NCBI GenBank assembly: GCA_036346395.1
Contig: CM070609.1
Span: forward strand, 27,354,223-27,418,222
Direction: 5' to 3'
Source of the DNA: Hsuehochloa calcarea
Taxonomy: Eukaryota > Streptophyta > Magnoliopsida > Poales > Poaceae
DNA: 64,000 nucleotides
The notes beneath the pieces were generated by a model. The model had not been told where the DNA came from. It worked only from the letters and a program-made list of their open reading frames with translations, and ran no database searches. Position numbers and translations under genes: made by a program. How positions within the stretch are numbered: the stretch's first letter is position 1; every line of letters starts with the position of its first letter. This document shows, in pieces, positions 11,814 through 22,272 of this stretch.

Positions 11814-12262
11814 TAGGGATGGCAATCGGGCGCGGCGGGTACGGGTAGTGCTCGCCCATACCCATACCCGCGACTCCGATTTCCCCCCACGGGCATACCC
11901 ACGAAGGACAACGGCGAAGAATCTCGCCATACGTCGCTCACGGTACCGCCGCTCATGGTATGCCCGCACCACGGACAATGCATCACCGCCGTGGTACCCA
12001 TCGCCATGGTACCCATCGCTCGCGAGCATGCTTTTACCCATCGATCGAAGAAGTTAGCCCTAGTAGTTGATTACGGACCCACTGTCGCTGTATGTCGCGG
12101 GTAAACGGCGAACGGGGTGGATCTTACCCATGCCTGCACTGCTACTCCGACGCAGAGAGTTTCCATTTTTATACCCGTGGGCAAAGAAAATAGCCCATAC
12201 CCGGCTCTATTAGGGTATTTACCCACGGGTACACGGGTAATCGGGCATGATTGCCATCCCTA
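11814..12262. mobile_element. hAT-type MITE, 449 bp
   Basis: Terminal inverted repeats TAGGGATGGCAATCGGGC and its complement, with a perfect 8-bp target-site duplication GTTCGAAT at 11806-11813 and 12263-12270. An 8-bp TSD and TAGGGATG-like ends are diagnostic of hAT. The interior is GC-rich with many GGGTAC and CCCGTGGG motifs and no intact transposase. The element landed inside one unit of the CGACTAC minisatellite, which resumes on the other side. A related element is at 24866-25439. Confidence 0.9.
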
Positions 12263-13549
12263 GTTCGAATACAGGTGGTCGGAAGGAGGGAAACATAGGA
12301 AGCTAAAAGCAGCTCGGGCATGGCTTGACCGGCGATGAGGGGGACATCGGCAGCGGGAGTACGCAAAACAGTGTCAGGGCGCAAGGAAGCGACGATGCTC
12401 CGGCGATGCGCCGGCGAAGGTGAGTGGCGCACGGCATAAAACGTCGTGAGGAGAATCTAGTGGTGGTGAAGATGTCGTCGGGGAATGGTCGACAGGGACG
12501 AAACGCGAGGAGGAAAGAGCTTCAACCGATGGCGATAAAGTTTTGATTGTGGAGAAATGAAAGTAAGAGAGGATGGTGAATTCGTGGAGGTGGAAGAGGA
12601 AGCCAAGGGGCTCGCTGTGATGCGGTCAGCGCCACAAGGCGAAGGCTGGAGAGGGAAAATTGAGGGGGAAGAGGAGGAAGAGGAGCACCTGGTGCTCCTT
12701 TTTATATGGAGGAGGAGTAGGGGAGAAGGCTCGTGGCGGCGGTGCTCCGGACAGCCTGGCCGATGGGACCGAGCGGGGTGGAGTTGACGCGCGCGGACGT
12801 GCACGGGACAGAGCAGAGTAGAGGGCAGGTGAGGGAGGAGACAGGGCAGAGAGGCGCGGCAGGGTCAATAGGAGTAGATGAGGGAGGAGACAGGGCGGAG
12901 AAGAAGAGGACATGTCGTTCAATGCGAGCAAAAAATGAGGTGGAAAATGCGCCATCGACGACGACTTTTCGGTGGCCATGACGCGGCGCGGACGCAGCTC
13001 AGCATGAGCTCCCAACAGGAGGAAGACAACGGGGAGGTGCGGCCGACAGGTGGGGACCACCAGGCGACTAGAGAGAGAGGGAAGAGGGAGACGAGCTGGC
13101 GCGCGGGAGGGAGAAATGGGCCGGCGAAGGAAGATTTGGCCCAAAGCGATTTTCTGGATTTGTAAGGATTTAACCATTTCAGAAATTGCAATAATTGAAT
13201 TAGGTTATTAGAAAATAGCAAAAAGAGTTCAAAAATTAAGGAAAATTCACATAAATTTCCTAACTTATTTTGAACTTAATAAAATTATTTTCAACTTAAA
13301 TTTGCCTTTTTATTTTTGCACATAACTATTTTTAGTTTTGAAAAATAGGAAAAACCTTTTTAAAATCCAGAGAATTGAAGAAATTACATCAGTTTTTCCT
13401 TTTAACTTGAAATCCAAAGTAAACCCAGAAATTCAATAAGCTTTATTTTTGACTTTTAAAATATAGGAAATCGAGAAAAGTAATAAAACTCTTTTAAAAC
13501 TTTGGAAATTAAATTAAATAATAATTTTATAATTTTAATTTTGGTAACA

Positions 13550-14151
13550 GAACTTTGGGAAGTTACACCTAATGAAGCAGACAAAATAATATTACTAAGC
13601 AGCAAAATGACCTTATGGTCACGTCTTACAGAGGTTGCCACGCAAGGCTTAACAAAAAAAGATAAACTTGAAGAGGAAACCAAAATATCTCGTGGTAGCC
13701 ATCCGATATGCCCACAGGCAATCGAGTGGAGGACGCGACTTAGTTCGCATAGTCTTAAAAATATTCCACCTAATAGAACTCTGTGTTCGCTAGTTCTTCT
13801 GTGACTGATCAACAAATGGCGTATAGCTGTGAGTACATAAAGTACTCAGCAAGTCGTAGAAAAATGTATGCAAATAGTATTCATGCAAGGCTTAAACAAG
13901 TATAGCTTTATGACTATTTTGCAGAAAGCAGTATTGACAATAAATACAGTGAATAGATTGAAGAACATAATTTAAAAGATTAAGTATATAAGTAAACAAG
14001 TTCTTACGAAACAACTAGTGAACACCTCCGTTCACTTCCTAGCCATCACCTAGATCCAACTACTCAAATCCATCCAACCCATTCCAACATTTTTATAAGA
14101 TCTCCCCTTCGTGTGAAATCACCAGGCATTGTCCATACCGGGGACACGCTA
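13550..14151 (-). mobile_element. Long LTR copy B, left fragment
   Basis: Non-coding sequence related to the inner end of copy A. For example, ACAGGCAATCGAGTGGAG at about 13715 matches ATAGGCAATCGACTGGGG at about 8383, followed in both by a GTGAGTACA/GTGAGCACA block and a CATGCAAGG motif. It ends near 14151, where copia reverse-transcriptase coding sequence begins abruptly. Copy B resumes at 19969 after the copia element. Confidence 0.45.
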
Positions 14152-17100
14152 TTCTCTAACTCCTCATGAATGGCATTAACCCAGCTAGAATCTGATAAAG
14201 CATGTGATATATCGCGGGGTTCAAAAGAAGCAACAAAAGCAGAATGAGAGTAGAGGTTTGGATCATTATACCTGGAGCGAGTGACTCGCTCATGGAGATT
14301 ACCTATTATTTGATCCGAGGGTGTTGCCTTTGAATGTGAAGTGGTGCACCCGGAGAGGAAAATATTTCTTCGACCTCCGCAGGTACTGCTGATGATGAAG
14401 ATGCAGCAGGAGCCTCATCTGAAGCGAAGTAGTCACAACAGGGTCTTGTGCTGGAATAGGAACGTCAACAGCAGCAGGTGGAAGAACATGATCGAGTCCT
14501 TCATCATCTTCCCCTATAAATATGCTCTCTGTCACCTGTGTATCTCCTGAAATATCTGATCTAGCTACAGGGCAAGTCTCATTAAAAGTGACATTACATG
14601 TCTCCTGAACAAGGTTAGTTTCAGCATTAAAAACCGAAAACCCCTCAAATGTGCAGCATAACACAGAAATAAACCATCAAAAGTTCTAGACTCAAATTTA
14701 TCTAGGTTACCTATCTTGAGAATAAAACACTTGGATCCAAAGACTCGAAAGTGCGAGACAGGGGGTTTTCTACCAAATCGAAGCTCGTAAGCAGTCTTGC
14801 CCAAAGAAGGTCTCACAAAGACACGATTAGCAATATGGCAAGCAGTAGCAACAGCTTCAGTCCAAAATCTCCTTGGTGTGCTATACACATCTAGCATCGT
14901 CCTAGCCATCTCGACTAGGGTACTGTTCTTCTTTTCCACAACGCCATTTTGTTGAGGGACGTGTGGAGAAGAGAACTGATGCTCAGTACCACGCTCAGCA
15001 CAAAAAGAAGCAAATGAGATATTCTTGAACTCCGTGCCATTGTCACTATGGATCGCTCTCAAGGCACCCGGAAGTTCAGAAGCCAACGAAGAACCAGATC
15101 ATGATAAAACTCAAAAGCTTCATCCTTCGAAGCAAGAAAGAACACCCAAGTATATCTAGAAAAACATCGACTATGACAAGAATGTACAATTTTTCACTAA
15201 TTGACCGAACTCTAGCAGGACCAACAGTATTCATATGAAGCAACTGTCCCGGTCCGTCAGTCATGACCATAGTCATTGAAGGGTGTGAGGAGGCAACTTG
15301 TTTGCCATGCCTACAGGGCGCACAAACAACATCTTTGACGGCTTTGAGTTTGGGCAAACCTCTCATAAGCTCAAGGTTGCTAACTCGCGTCAGATGATCA
15401 AAACCAATGTGCCCCAAACGACGGTGCTAAAGCCAGAACTCAGAAGAAGAAGATAAAATCAAGCATTTGAGAGAACAAGCAAGAGAATCAGAAAAATCAG
15501 CTCCAAAAATCCTAACAACTCTAGTAATTCAAAAAACAAGTTCACCAGTTGAATCAAGCACCCGACAAGTATTTTTCTTAAATATAGTCTCATAGCCATC
15601 ATCAAGAAGTTGAGACACAGAAAGCAAATTAAACCTTAGCTTGTCCACAAGGGGCGACATCCTTGAGAATGAAACTGTCGTTCACCCTGATCGATCCCGT
15701 TCCTTCAATTCGCCCTTGTTTATCATCTTCAAAGGTGATGAAATCATCACCTGTCGACCGCATGAAAGAGGTGAACCATCTTGAGTCTCCGGTCATGTGA
15801 CGTGAACATCTGAAGTCAACGAACCACGTGTCCTTCCTCTTTCCGCGGTAATCCTGAAAATTAAGGAATAGAAGAACGATGTGTCTCAATACTGGGGTTA
15901 GTTAAACAAGATTTAGGAACCCAGTACTGAGACACACGTCTGCGAGTAGTATGCAAAGCAGAAGTGCTATCCTTGATTTTATTTAAGGTTTTGTTATGAG
16001 CAATGGTTAAAGTAACATGAGAGTTATCCTGTCTAGGAACATGATGATGAACATGTGATACAAATCCTAAACCAAGTTTCTTCTTTTCTATGTTACCATG
16101 TCTCATAGAAGCTCTAGGTTGATTAGATAAAGTTCTAGCAAAAATTTTCTTATCATTTTTCAACCTACCCCAACAGAACTCAATCAAATGTCCATCCTTC
16201 TTACAATAGGTGAAATGATACTTTATACCACTAAAAATGCACCCTTAGACTTAACAGATGGCTGGGCAATACCTGCAGACTTAAAAATAGTTTTTGCAGG
16301 TTGTGTTTTAAATTCAATTAACCCCTTTTCCAAGACTTGAGTAACTATTGTGATAGAATTATTTTGAACATGATTGTATCATAATCCTTGCTTCTTATAA
16401 GGAATTTTAGACTTGTCCAGAATCATGTTTAATTGTTTCTTACCTTTAGAGAATTTTTATAAGGTATCCTTAAGATAAGCATTTTCATCTTTAAGATTAA
16501 CACATGATTCACAGGTTTTACCTTTAATGACTCTAGCATATTTCTCCTTATATAAAGCAGTTTCAAGTTTAAGGGCTGGGCACGAAGCACATGTAGAAGA
16601 CTCAATACTGTCCTTAAACTTGGCATATTTAGCTCTAGCTGCTTCTAAGATATATTTGACTTCATGTTCGCGTTCTAAGCAGAAAGTGCAAAGGCTAGAA
16701 TTAACAGCTCCAGAAACAACTGACTTGCTAGACTCTAAGTATTTTTCACATGTAGCAGATTTAACCTCAACTAGCTCAGTCCTAGCATTTTCAAGTTGTT
16801 GCAAGGTAATATTATGAGCATATTGCAGTTTAGCAAATTCTGAATTCAAAGCATGGCAAGATGAACATTAATCAAATTCAAGACTCTTAGCATTCTCAAG
16901 TTCTAAAGTCAAGTTACCTATTTCAGACTCTAAATCCTTGTTCCTAGCCATAACATATTCTAAAGCCTTATCCTAACTCATAAATTGCTCAAACATAGAT
17001 TCACATCTATCAGAAAGGACATCATAGGAAGGAGGTACCTCATTGTTGTCGTCATCAACGGAGTCGGCCATGAAGCACAAGCCGGTGAAGTTTTTGGCCA

Positions 17101-18202
17101 TCCCTTTCTTTTTGTCTTGAGAGATCCTCCTCTTTGTCCTCCTCGCTCCCGGAGTCCACATCGCTTAAGGATTGATCCTCAAAAGCGGCAAGCACCCGGT
17201 GAGCGGCCTTCGTCAGCTTGGCAACATCAAACCTTAGTTTGTTCCATTGAGGCTTCTTCCAAGCTGGCTTTCCCTCCTTGTGATTGCCCTTACCTTTCAG
17301 CTTGGGGCAATTTGCCCGGATATGATTAAGCTCACCACACTCATAGCAAGTCACGGGACCTCCTCTTTTTTTGTTTCTCATATTGTTGTAGGCCCGTGTG
17401 ACCTTTTTGGCTGTGAGAGCCAACTCAGCCTCAGGGAGACTCTCAAACTCCTCTTCATGGATTGTAGATAAACCTGCAAGCGAAAATCCAGAAGAAGACT
17501 CAAAAGACCCATCAGATGCTCTCTTAAGCGGGTCTGCTACCAAAGCCATGTTTTTCTTATTGGGATGATCAATCATTTTGATCTCATGAGTCTTGAGCTT
17601 GCTATAGAGCAGCTCCAAAGTCAGATCAGAAATGTTTACATTCTCCTCAATGGATGTAGCCTTTATCTCCCACTCCTTGGTGTTGATTGCAGCCAAGAGA
17701 TGGGTGGCATTTTCAGATTGAGAATATTCAATACCAACAGCTTTCATATGATTTATCACTTTATTAAAGCGACTGAAAATATCATCAATGCTCTCTCCAG
17801 GACACATCTCGAATTTGTTGTATTCACGCTTATAGATTGTTTGGCGTACTTTCTTGACTTAGGACGAACCCTCATGTTAAGTTTCGAGAGTGTTCCAAAT
17901 CTCATGCGCAGTCTCAAGATTACAAATCCGATCATACTCTTGTCTCCCAAGCCCGCCATACAACAGATTTTTAGCTTTATTGTTGTTAGCCAAAAGGGCT
18001 TCTGAAGCCGGCGTAGCAACTTCGGGCACCACGAGCGGGACTCGAACAACCTCCCATATAGCGTGTCCTTCGCTCTCAAGGAGGACTCGCATGCGATTCT
18101 TCTAATAGGCATAGTCGTGCCCATCGAAGATATACGGCTTTGTGGAGTATCTATCCATCGCCAAGTTCGGTGACCGGTTAAGATCAAGATTGAATTAACT
18201 GG
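14152..18202 (-). pseudogene. Ty1/copia gag-pol remnant (gag, PR, INT, start of RT), inactive
   Basis: Reading leftwards: gag about 18163-17000 with a CCHC zinc knuckle (CYECGELNHIRANC) near 17305-17345; a coiled-coil-like stretch 16849-16457; aspartic protease 15889-15629; GAG-pre-integrase with CAPCRHGKQVASSHP about 15320-15275; integrase core about 15250-14700 with SDNGTEF and QQNGVVEKKN; then the first residues of reverse transcriptase (SDSSWVNAIHEELEN) up to 14152. It is dead. Gag has several stops. The protease triad D-S-G reads D-F-R (VDFRCSRHM). The integrase first Asp is Asn (LLHMNTVGP). The pol frame shifts near 15080. Everything after the RT start, including RNase H and the 3' LTR, is missing. 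The 5' LTR is at 18217-19968. Composition is AT-rich compared with host genes. Confidence 0.85.
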
Positions 18203-18214
18203 GCTCTGATACCA
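18203..18214 (-). other. Primer-binding site (tRNA-iMet type)
   Basis: The minus strand reads TGGTATCAGAGC, the classic plant copia primer-binding site complementary to the 3' end of initiator tRNA-Met. It lies two bases inside the LTR end at 18217 and fixes the orientation of the element. Confidence 0.9.
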
Positions 18215-18216
18215 CT

Positions 18217-19968
18217 TGTTGGACCGAAAAGACGACTAGAGGGGGGTGAATAGAGTACGCTCACTTTTTCACAAATACATGATTCAATAAAACTTTACTC
18301 CAGTAGCTATGGAAGCTATGAAGATCAGTATAACAGTACAGCGGAAGACTAATATTGAATCTAATATAAACTCCTAAACAAAATGACAAAAACAACAAAG
18401 ATTAAAGCACATCGAGCAGCTCACGGTTGGACCACGGCCTTGGCGGTCGGACCGATTTCGGCGATCGATCGGTACACGGGTCGACCGACCGACCTCCGTA
18501 ATGCATTGAAAACCCGATGACGAAGATGCAAATAGATGAAACTTTTGATCTACTAATCCAAACTTGATGAAACTTGTAACACACCTTCTCTATGATATTA
18601 GAGACCTATTCCAATCGAAGATTATGATAATTCTTAGAGAAATCAAGATCCTTTTCCGTTTGATCAAATAAGCGTTCAAAACCGGGTCAAAACGAAAACT
18701 AGGTCAAAGCTCTTGCTCGTGGGTGATTAATGATCAAGATGATCCTAGATAGATTCCCACACGTCACAGCAAGCTATATCACGTGAAGAAGCTAAGCAAA
18801 AACTCACGGATCAAAGAAAGACATAAAATCATCAAATAGAGAGAAAGAATGCAATGAGACAAAACATTGATCAAACTTTCATTTGATTGATTGATATGAT
18901 CAGGGCTTACAGCCACTCCATCAATGGAGGATAATGCTCAATCCAAGAGCACAAAAATCACATCAAACATCAAGAACCCTAGCCTCCACAAAAGCTCTCC
19001 CTAAGAAAATTAGGGTTTACAAGAATTGCAAAAGAGGCCAAGCGAAGGTGCAGCCACCTCCCTCTCCTATTTATAGTGGAGGCTTAGACCTTCTAGAAGT
19101 TTGATCCTATTGGGCTCCCGTTAAGGCCCAAAACAAACGGGACACATACGCGCGCATTTTAAAGCATCGTCTTTATCTCCTCTTGACCTAACTAGGTACA
19201 CCTTGCGCCATCTAGCGCCTCGGATTAGCTAATAGATCATCCTTATCCATTTTGCACCTCGCTTGAGTACATTGACCTCACCCGGCATCGTCGATCGTTC
19301 TAAACCTCAGCTCTCCAAGCCTAGTCCCGATCATCCTCGCCGTTGACCGTCGTTGACCACCAAGCAACCTGCACAACAATAGACAAGTAAACCGAATTTA
19401 GGAACAAGTTCTTCACAACTTGACCCATGTTAGTTAAAACATGCATCATGCAACATATATGCCCTGAAACTCATGACTTTGACCTAACACATGAATATCG
19501 CCGCCACACCGGGCGACGAACAAAGTGAAATCGGTCGATCGCCCCTGTGGTCGGCTCGACACCACACTGGCCGGTTTGACCGCCACCTATGGGCCGGTCA
19601 GACCGCCAGCTGGGACTTAGCCATTTTTCCTCTCTGGAAAACCGAAACCTACTGGAATTTTCAAACTAATACAACTTTTGACTAGTGACTCCAAAAATTA
19701 TGGGACCAAGTGCAATAGAATTCCCTCTCTTGCCTACACCCTCTATTTTTGGCCCAGCTCAATTCTCACTTTCAGAATCGCCATCCGATCGCCACCAAGG
19801 CCGGTCAGACCAGCCATGGATCGGTCGAGACGCCACCTGGCCGGCCGATCGATTCGCCTCGACAAAGATGCCAACTTTGCCGAAAACACGTGAAACGACA
19901 AACCATTAACGTCATTGCTAATTGTCACATCATCCTAACATCTGGAGAATATCCCCATGATAACCACA
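18217..19968 (-). mobile_element. 5' LTR of the truncated copia element
   Basis: On the plus strand it starts TGTTGGACCGAAAAGACG next to the primer-binding site and ends ATAACCACA. The following ATTAC is its half of the target-site duplication; the partner is lost. It is 1752 bp long and homologous throughout to the solo LTR at 1184-3114, with many indels and substitutions, so the two are separate old insertions. A minus-strand TATA box is near 19068-19082 (CTATTTATAGTGGAGG on plus). It carries GGTCGGACCG and CGGTCAGACCG repeats. Confidence 0.85.
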
Positions 19969-21764
19969 ATTACATATTCAACTATTCTCGAAAGCAGTTA
20001 TTATAAAACTAGTAATGCATATTGATATAAAATAATATAATTTTATAAAATGGGTTCAATATGATTAAAGGTCTACGACTTGACTCCGTTCAAGGTTTGA
20101 GATGCTTCGGCAAATGGTTCTATGAATTCTTTAGAAAAGCCAGAATCTACACGTGAAAAAGAGCCAAATAAATACAATAATTCCAAATAAAATACAAAAA
20201 TTACCAAACTAGAACAAAAAAGGCACTGAATTTAGATAAATTAATCAATTTGGAGTTCGAATGCAAAAGTTATAGACTAAACTATTTCTGCCGGAAGAGA
20301 AAATCTAACAATTAGGGTTTCGTTACTGTTCACCGGTTCGACTACACGTGGTCGGAAGGAGGTTTGACTACCTGGTCGGAAGGAGGTTCGACTATAGGTG
20401 GTCGTAAGGAGGTTTTGACTACCTGATCGGAAGAAGGTTTCGACTACAGGTGGCTGGAAGGATGTTTCGACTACCTAGTCGGAAGAAGGTTCGACTACAG
20501 GTGGTCATAAGGAGGTTTCGACTACCTGGTAGGAAGGAGGTTTGACTATAGGTGGTCGTAAGGAGGTTTCAACTACTTGGTCAGAAGGAGGTTTCTACTA
20601 CAGGTGGTCGAAAGGAGGTTTCGACTACCTGGTCGGAAGGAGATTTCAAAAATAGATGATCGGAAAAAGGTTTTGACTACATGGTCAGAAGGAGATTTCT
20701 ACTTTAGGTGGTCGGAAGAAGATTTCGACTACCTTGTCAAAATGAGGTTTCTACTACAGGTGGTCGAAAAAAGGTTTCGACCACATGGTCGGAAGGGGGC
20801 TTCGACCACACGGTCGAAAGGAGGTTTCGACCACAGCCTAAAGCGGCAGTGTGGTGAAGTCTAGTGGCGGGGCTCTTTGGGCCCGATGGCTCGCCAACAC
20901 TATGCACCACGGTGAGCGGTGGTGAAGAAAGCAACGGGATAGGGGAGCGAGGAAAACCCAACACGCACGGTTTCAGCGGCGAAGCTCGATGGAGTGACCG
21001 GCGGCAAGAGGAAGGACGGTGGCGAGATCCGGCTTACGGCAGCGCTTGAGCTCCAGCGACGCTTCGGTGGCGAGGAGGTGTGCACGAGGTCGAACATGCC
21101 CTTGTGAAGCCAACGAAGGTGACCACAACTGCGGAGGGGCTTCAACAGCGGTGCTAGAGGCGGAGGCACGAGCTCCGGCCAGCGGCGGCGAAACTTGAAG
21201 CACGACGAAATGAGGACGAGAGAGAGGGAGAGTTGAGGGGCAAAGCAAGAGGGGAACGAGGGGGTCTTGGTGCTCCATTTATAGAGGAAGGAGGAGGCGT
21301 AGGGGCGAAGCTTCGACAACAAAGGCGCGAGGCGGTTCGGTCGGGTCAAGGGTGACGTGACGGGAACAAGACGAGAGCAGGTAGGGAGAAGAAAGAACAA
21401 AGGGGGGTGAGGAGACATGGGTGAATGGGAGAAGCACTGGGGCTAGTGGCCGGGGGAGGCACTCAGGTGGAGCAACAGCAGGCATGGGGAGCCGGTGGGG
21501 GAGGAGACAGGCGGGGACGGTGGCCGAGTCAAAGGGGATGGGCAGGGGGTGGCAGGCGCAGAGGCATGGGGCAGGGAGTGGTTGAGCCAGGGCATGGGCG
21601 ACAAAGTCAATGACACGTGAGGGGAGGAGACAGGGCGCCAGGGGATGGGCAAGGTTCTCTCGGGAAGGAAATAGGGAGCAAGGGCGCTGGCTTCGGGAGG
21701 AAGACAGCGAGCATGAGAAGAGAGGGGGAAGAAAAGGGAAAATTAAAGAAAATCCAATAAATTA
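19969..21764 (-). mobile_element. Long LTR copy B, right part
   Basis: It continues the copy B sequence broken by the copia element. 20060-20330 aligns with 11340-11560 of copy A (both contain ATCTACACGYGAAAA then AGCCAAAT). The CGACTAC minisatellite follows, then a GC-rich block, then GGTGCTCCATTTATAGAGG at about 21269-21287, the minus-strand TATA box shared with copy A. It ends abruptly at about 21764, where copia gag begins. Open frames in the GC-rich part are artefacts of composition. Confidence 0.5.
20335..20840. repeat. CGACTAC minisatellite, array B
   Basis: About 500 bp of degenerate units alternating GGTTTCGACTACCTGGTCGG and GGTTCGACTACAGGTGGTCGG. It is roughly twice as long as array A and lies at the same position relative to the LTR TATA box, so copy number changed after the two LTR copies diverged. 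Confidence 0.9.
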
Positions 21765-22215
21765 TTACCTCTTCATTACCTTGAGCCATGAAGCAACGAG
21801 GTGATGTGGAGGGAGTTGAGGACTCGTCATTGTCGGAGCTAGATGTTGAGCATTCTTCATCCAACATCCATTCTTGTGTGCAATCCTCGCTTGTAGTGGT
21901 GGATATTTCATAATTGTCTTGAATATATGTCCACATTTCTTGAGCGCTTTTGAGATTGCATATGTCATCAAATAATTCTATACTCAAAGCACTAAATAAA
22001 ATGTTAGTAGCTTGAGCATCGAGATGCGAGCATTTCTCTTCCTCAATTGTTGGAGCAAGAGGATCCTTTGGAGGAGAAAAGCCCGCATCTACAATCCGCC
22101 ATATATTTAGGCCCATGGCCTTAAAATAACAAATCATGCGGATTTTCCAATAAGCATAATTTGTGCCATCAAAGATAGGCGCTTTACCTAGGTGCACAAT
22201 TTCTCTAGTCGCCAT
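21765..22215 (-). pseudogene. Copia gag, 5' part (second copia element)
   Basis: An intact frame starting MATREIVHLGKAPIFDGTNY at 22215, with the copia gag N-terminus (FDGTNYAYWKIRM) and a UBN2-like region (LDAQATNILFSAL, AQEMWTYIQDNY), then an acidic Ser-rich stretch. Homology to the related gag at 46640 stops after CFMAQGNEEV near 21765; beyond that the frame runs into the GC-rich long LTR. The zinc knuckle, all of pol and the 3' LTR are missing. Primer-binding site and 5' LTR are directly upstream (22259 onwards). Confidence 0.85.
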
Positions 22216-22258
22216 CCTTTACTCTCTAGACGGTTAAGTCTAATAAATGAGAGATCAA

Positions 22259-22270
22259 GCTCTGATACCA
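22259..22270 (-). other. Primer-binding site of the second copia element
   Basis: The minus strand reads TGGTATCAGAGC (tRNA-iMet type), two bases inside the LTR terminus at 22273. Confidence 0.9.
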
Positions 22271-22272
22271 CT

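Larger units (their letters stand above)
8167..13549 (-). mobile_element. Long LTR (copy A), probable Ty3/gypsy, with nested insertions
   Basis: Non-coding, TG-starting sequence that resumes after the Angela-like insertion at 8714-10371 and the hAT MITE at 11814-12262. About 11340-13180 is homologous to copy B at 20060-21760: both have an AT-rich lead-in, the CGACTAC minisatellite, a GC-rich block and a minus-strand TATA box (near 12700, reading GGTGCTCCTTTTTATATGG on the plus strand). Promoter position shows minus orientation. A possible outer terminus is GGTAACA at 13543-13549. Long non-coding LTRs of this size are typical of chromovirus-type Ty3/gypsy elements in grasses; no gag or pol is present to prove it. 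The copy is much diverged from copy B. Confidence 0.5.

Noticed and set aside
12557..13177. ORFs on both strands in the GC-rich part of the long LTR
   Set aside because: Low-complexity composition, no domains, and the region is homologous to non-coding copy B with a minus-strand TATA box.
1184..19968. One 18-kb copia element bounded by the two similar LTRs
   Set aside because: The left LTR has its own perfect TSD and no adjacent internal sequence, flanking 5-mers differ (ATATG versus ATTAC), and the F-box gene lies between.
20900..21652. Several 60-170 codon Pro/Ser-rich ORFs
   Set aside because: Frames on both strands of a GC-rich LTR block; none conserved in the homologous copy A.
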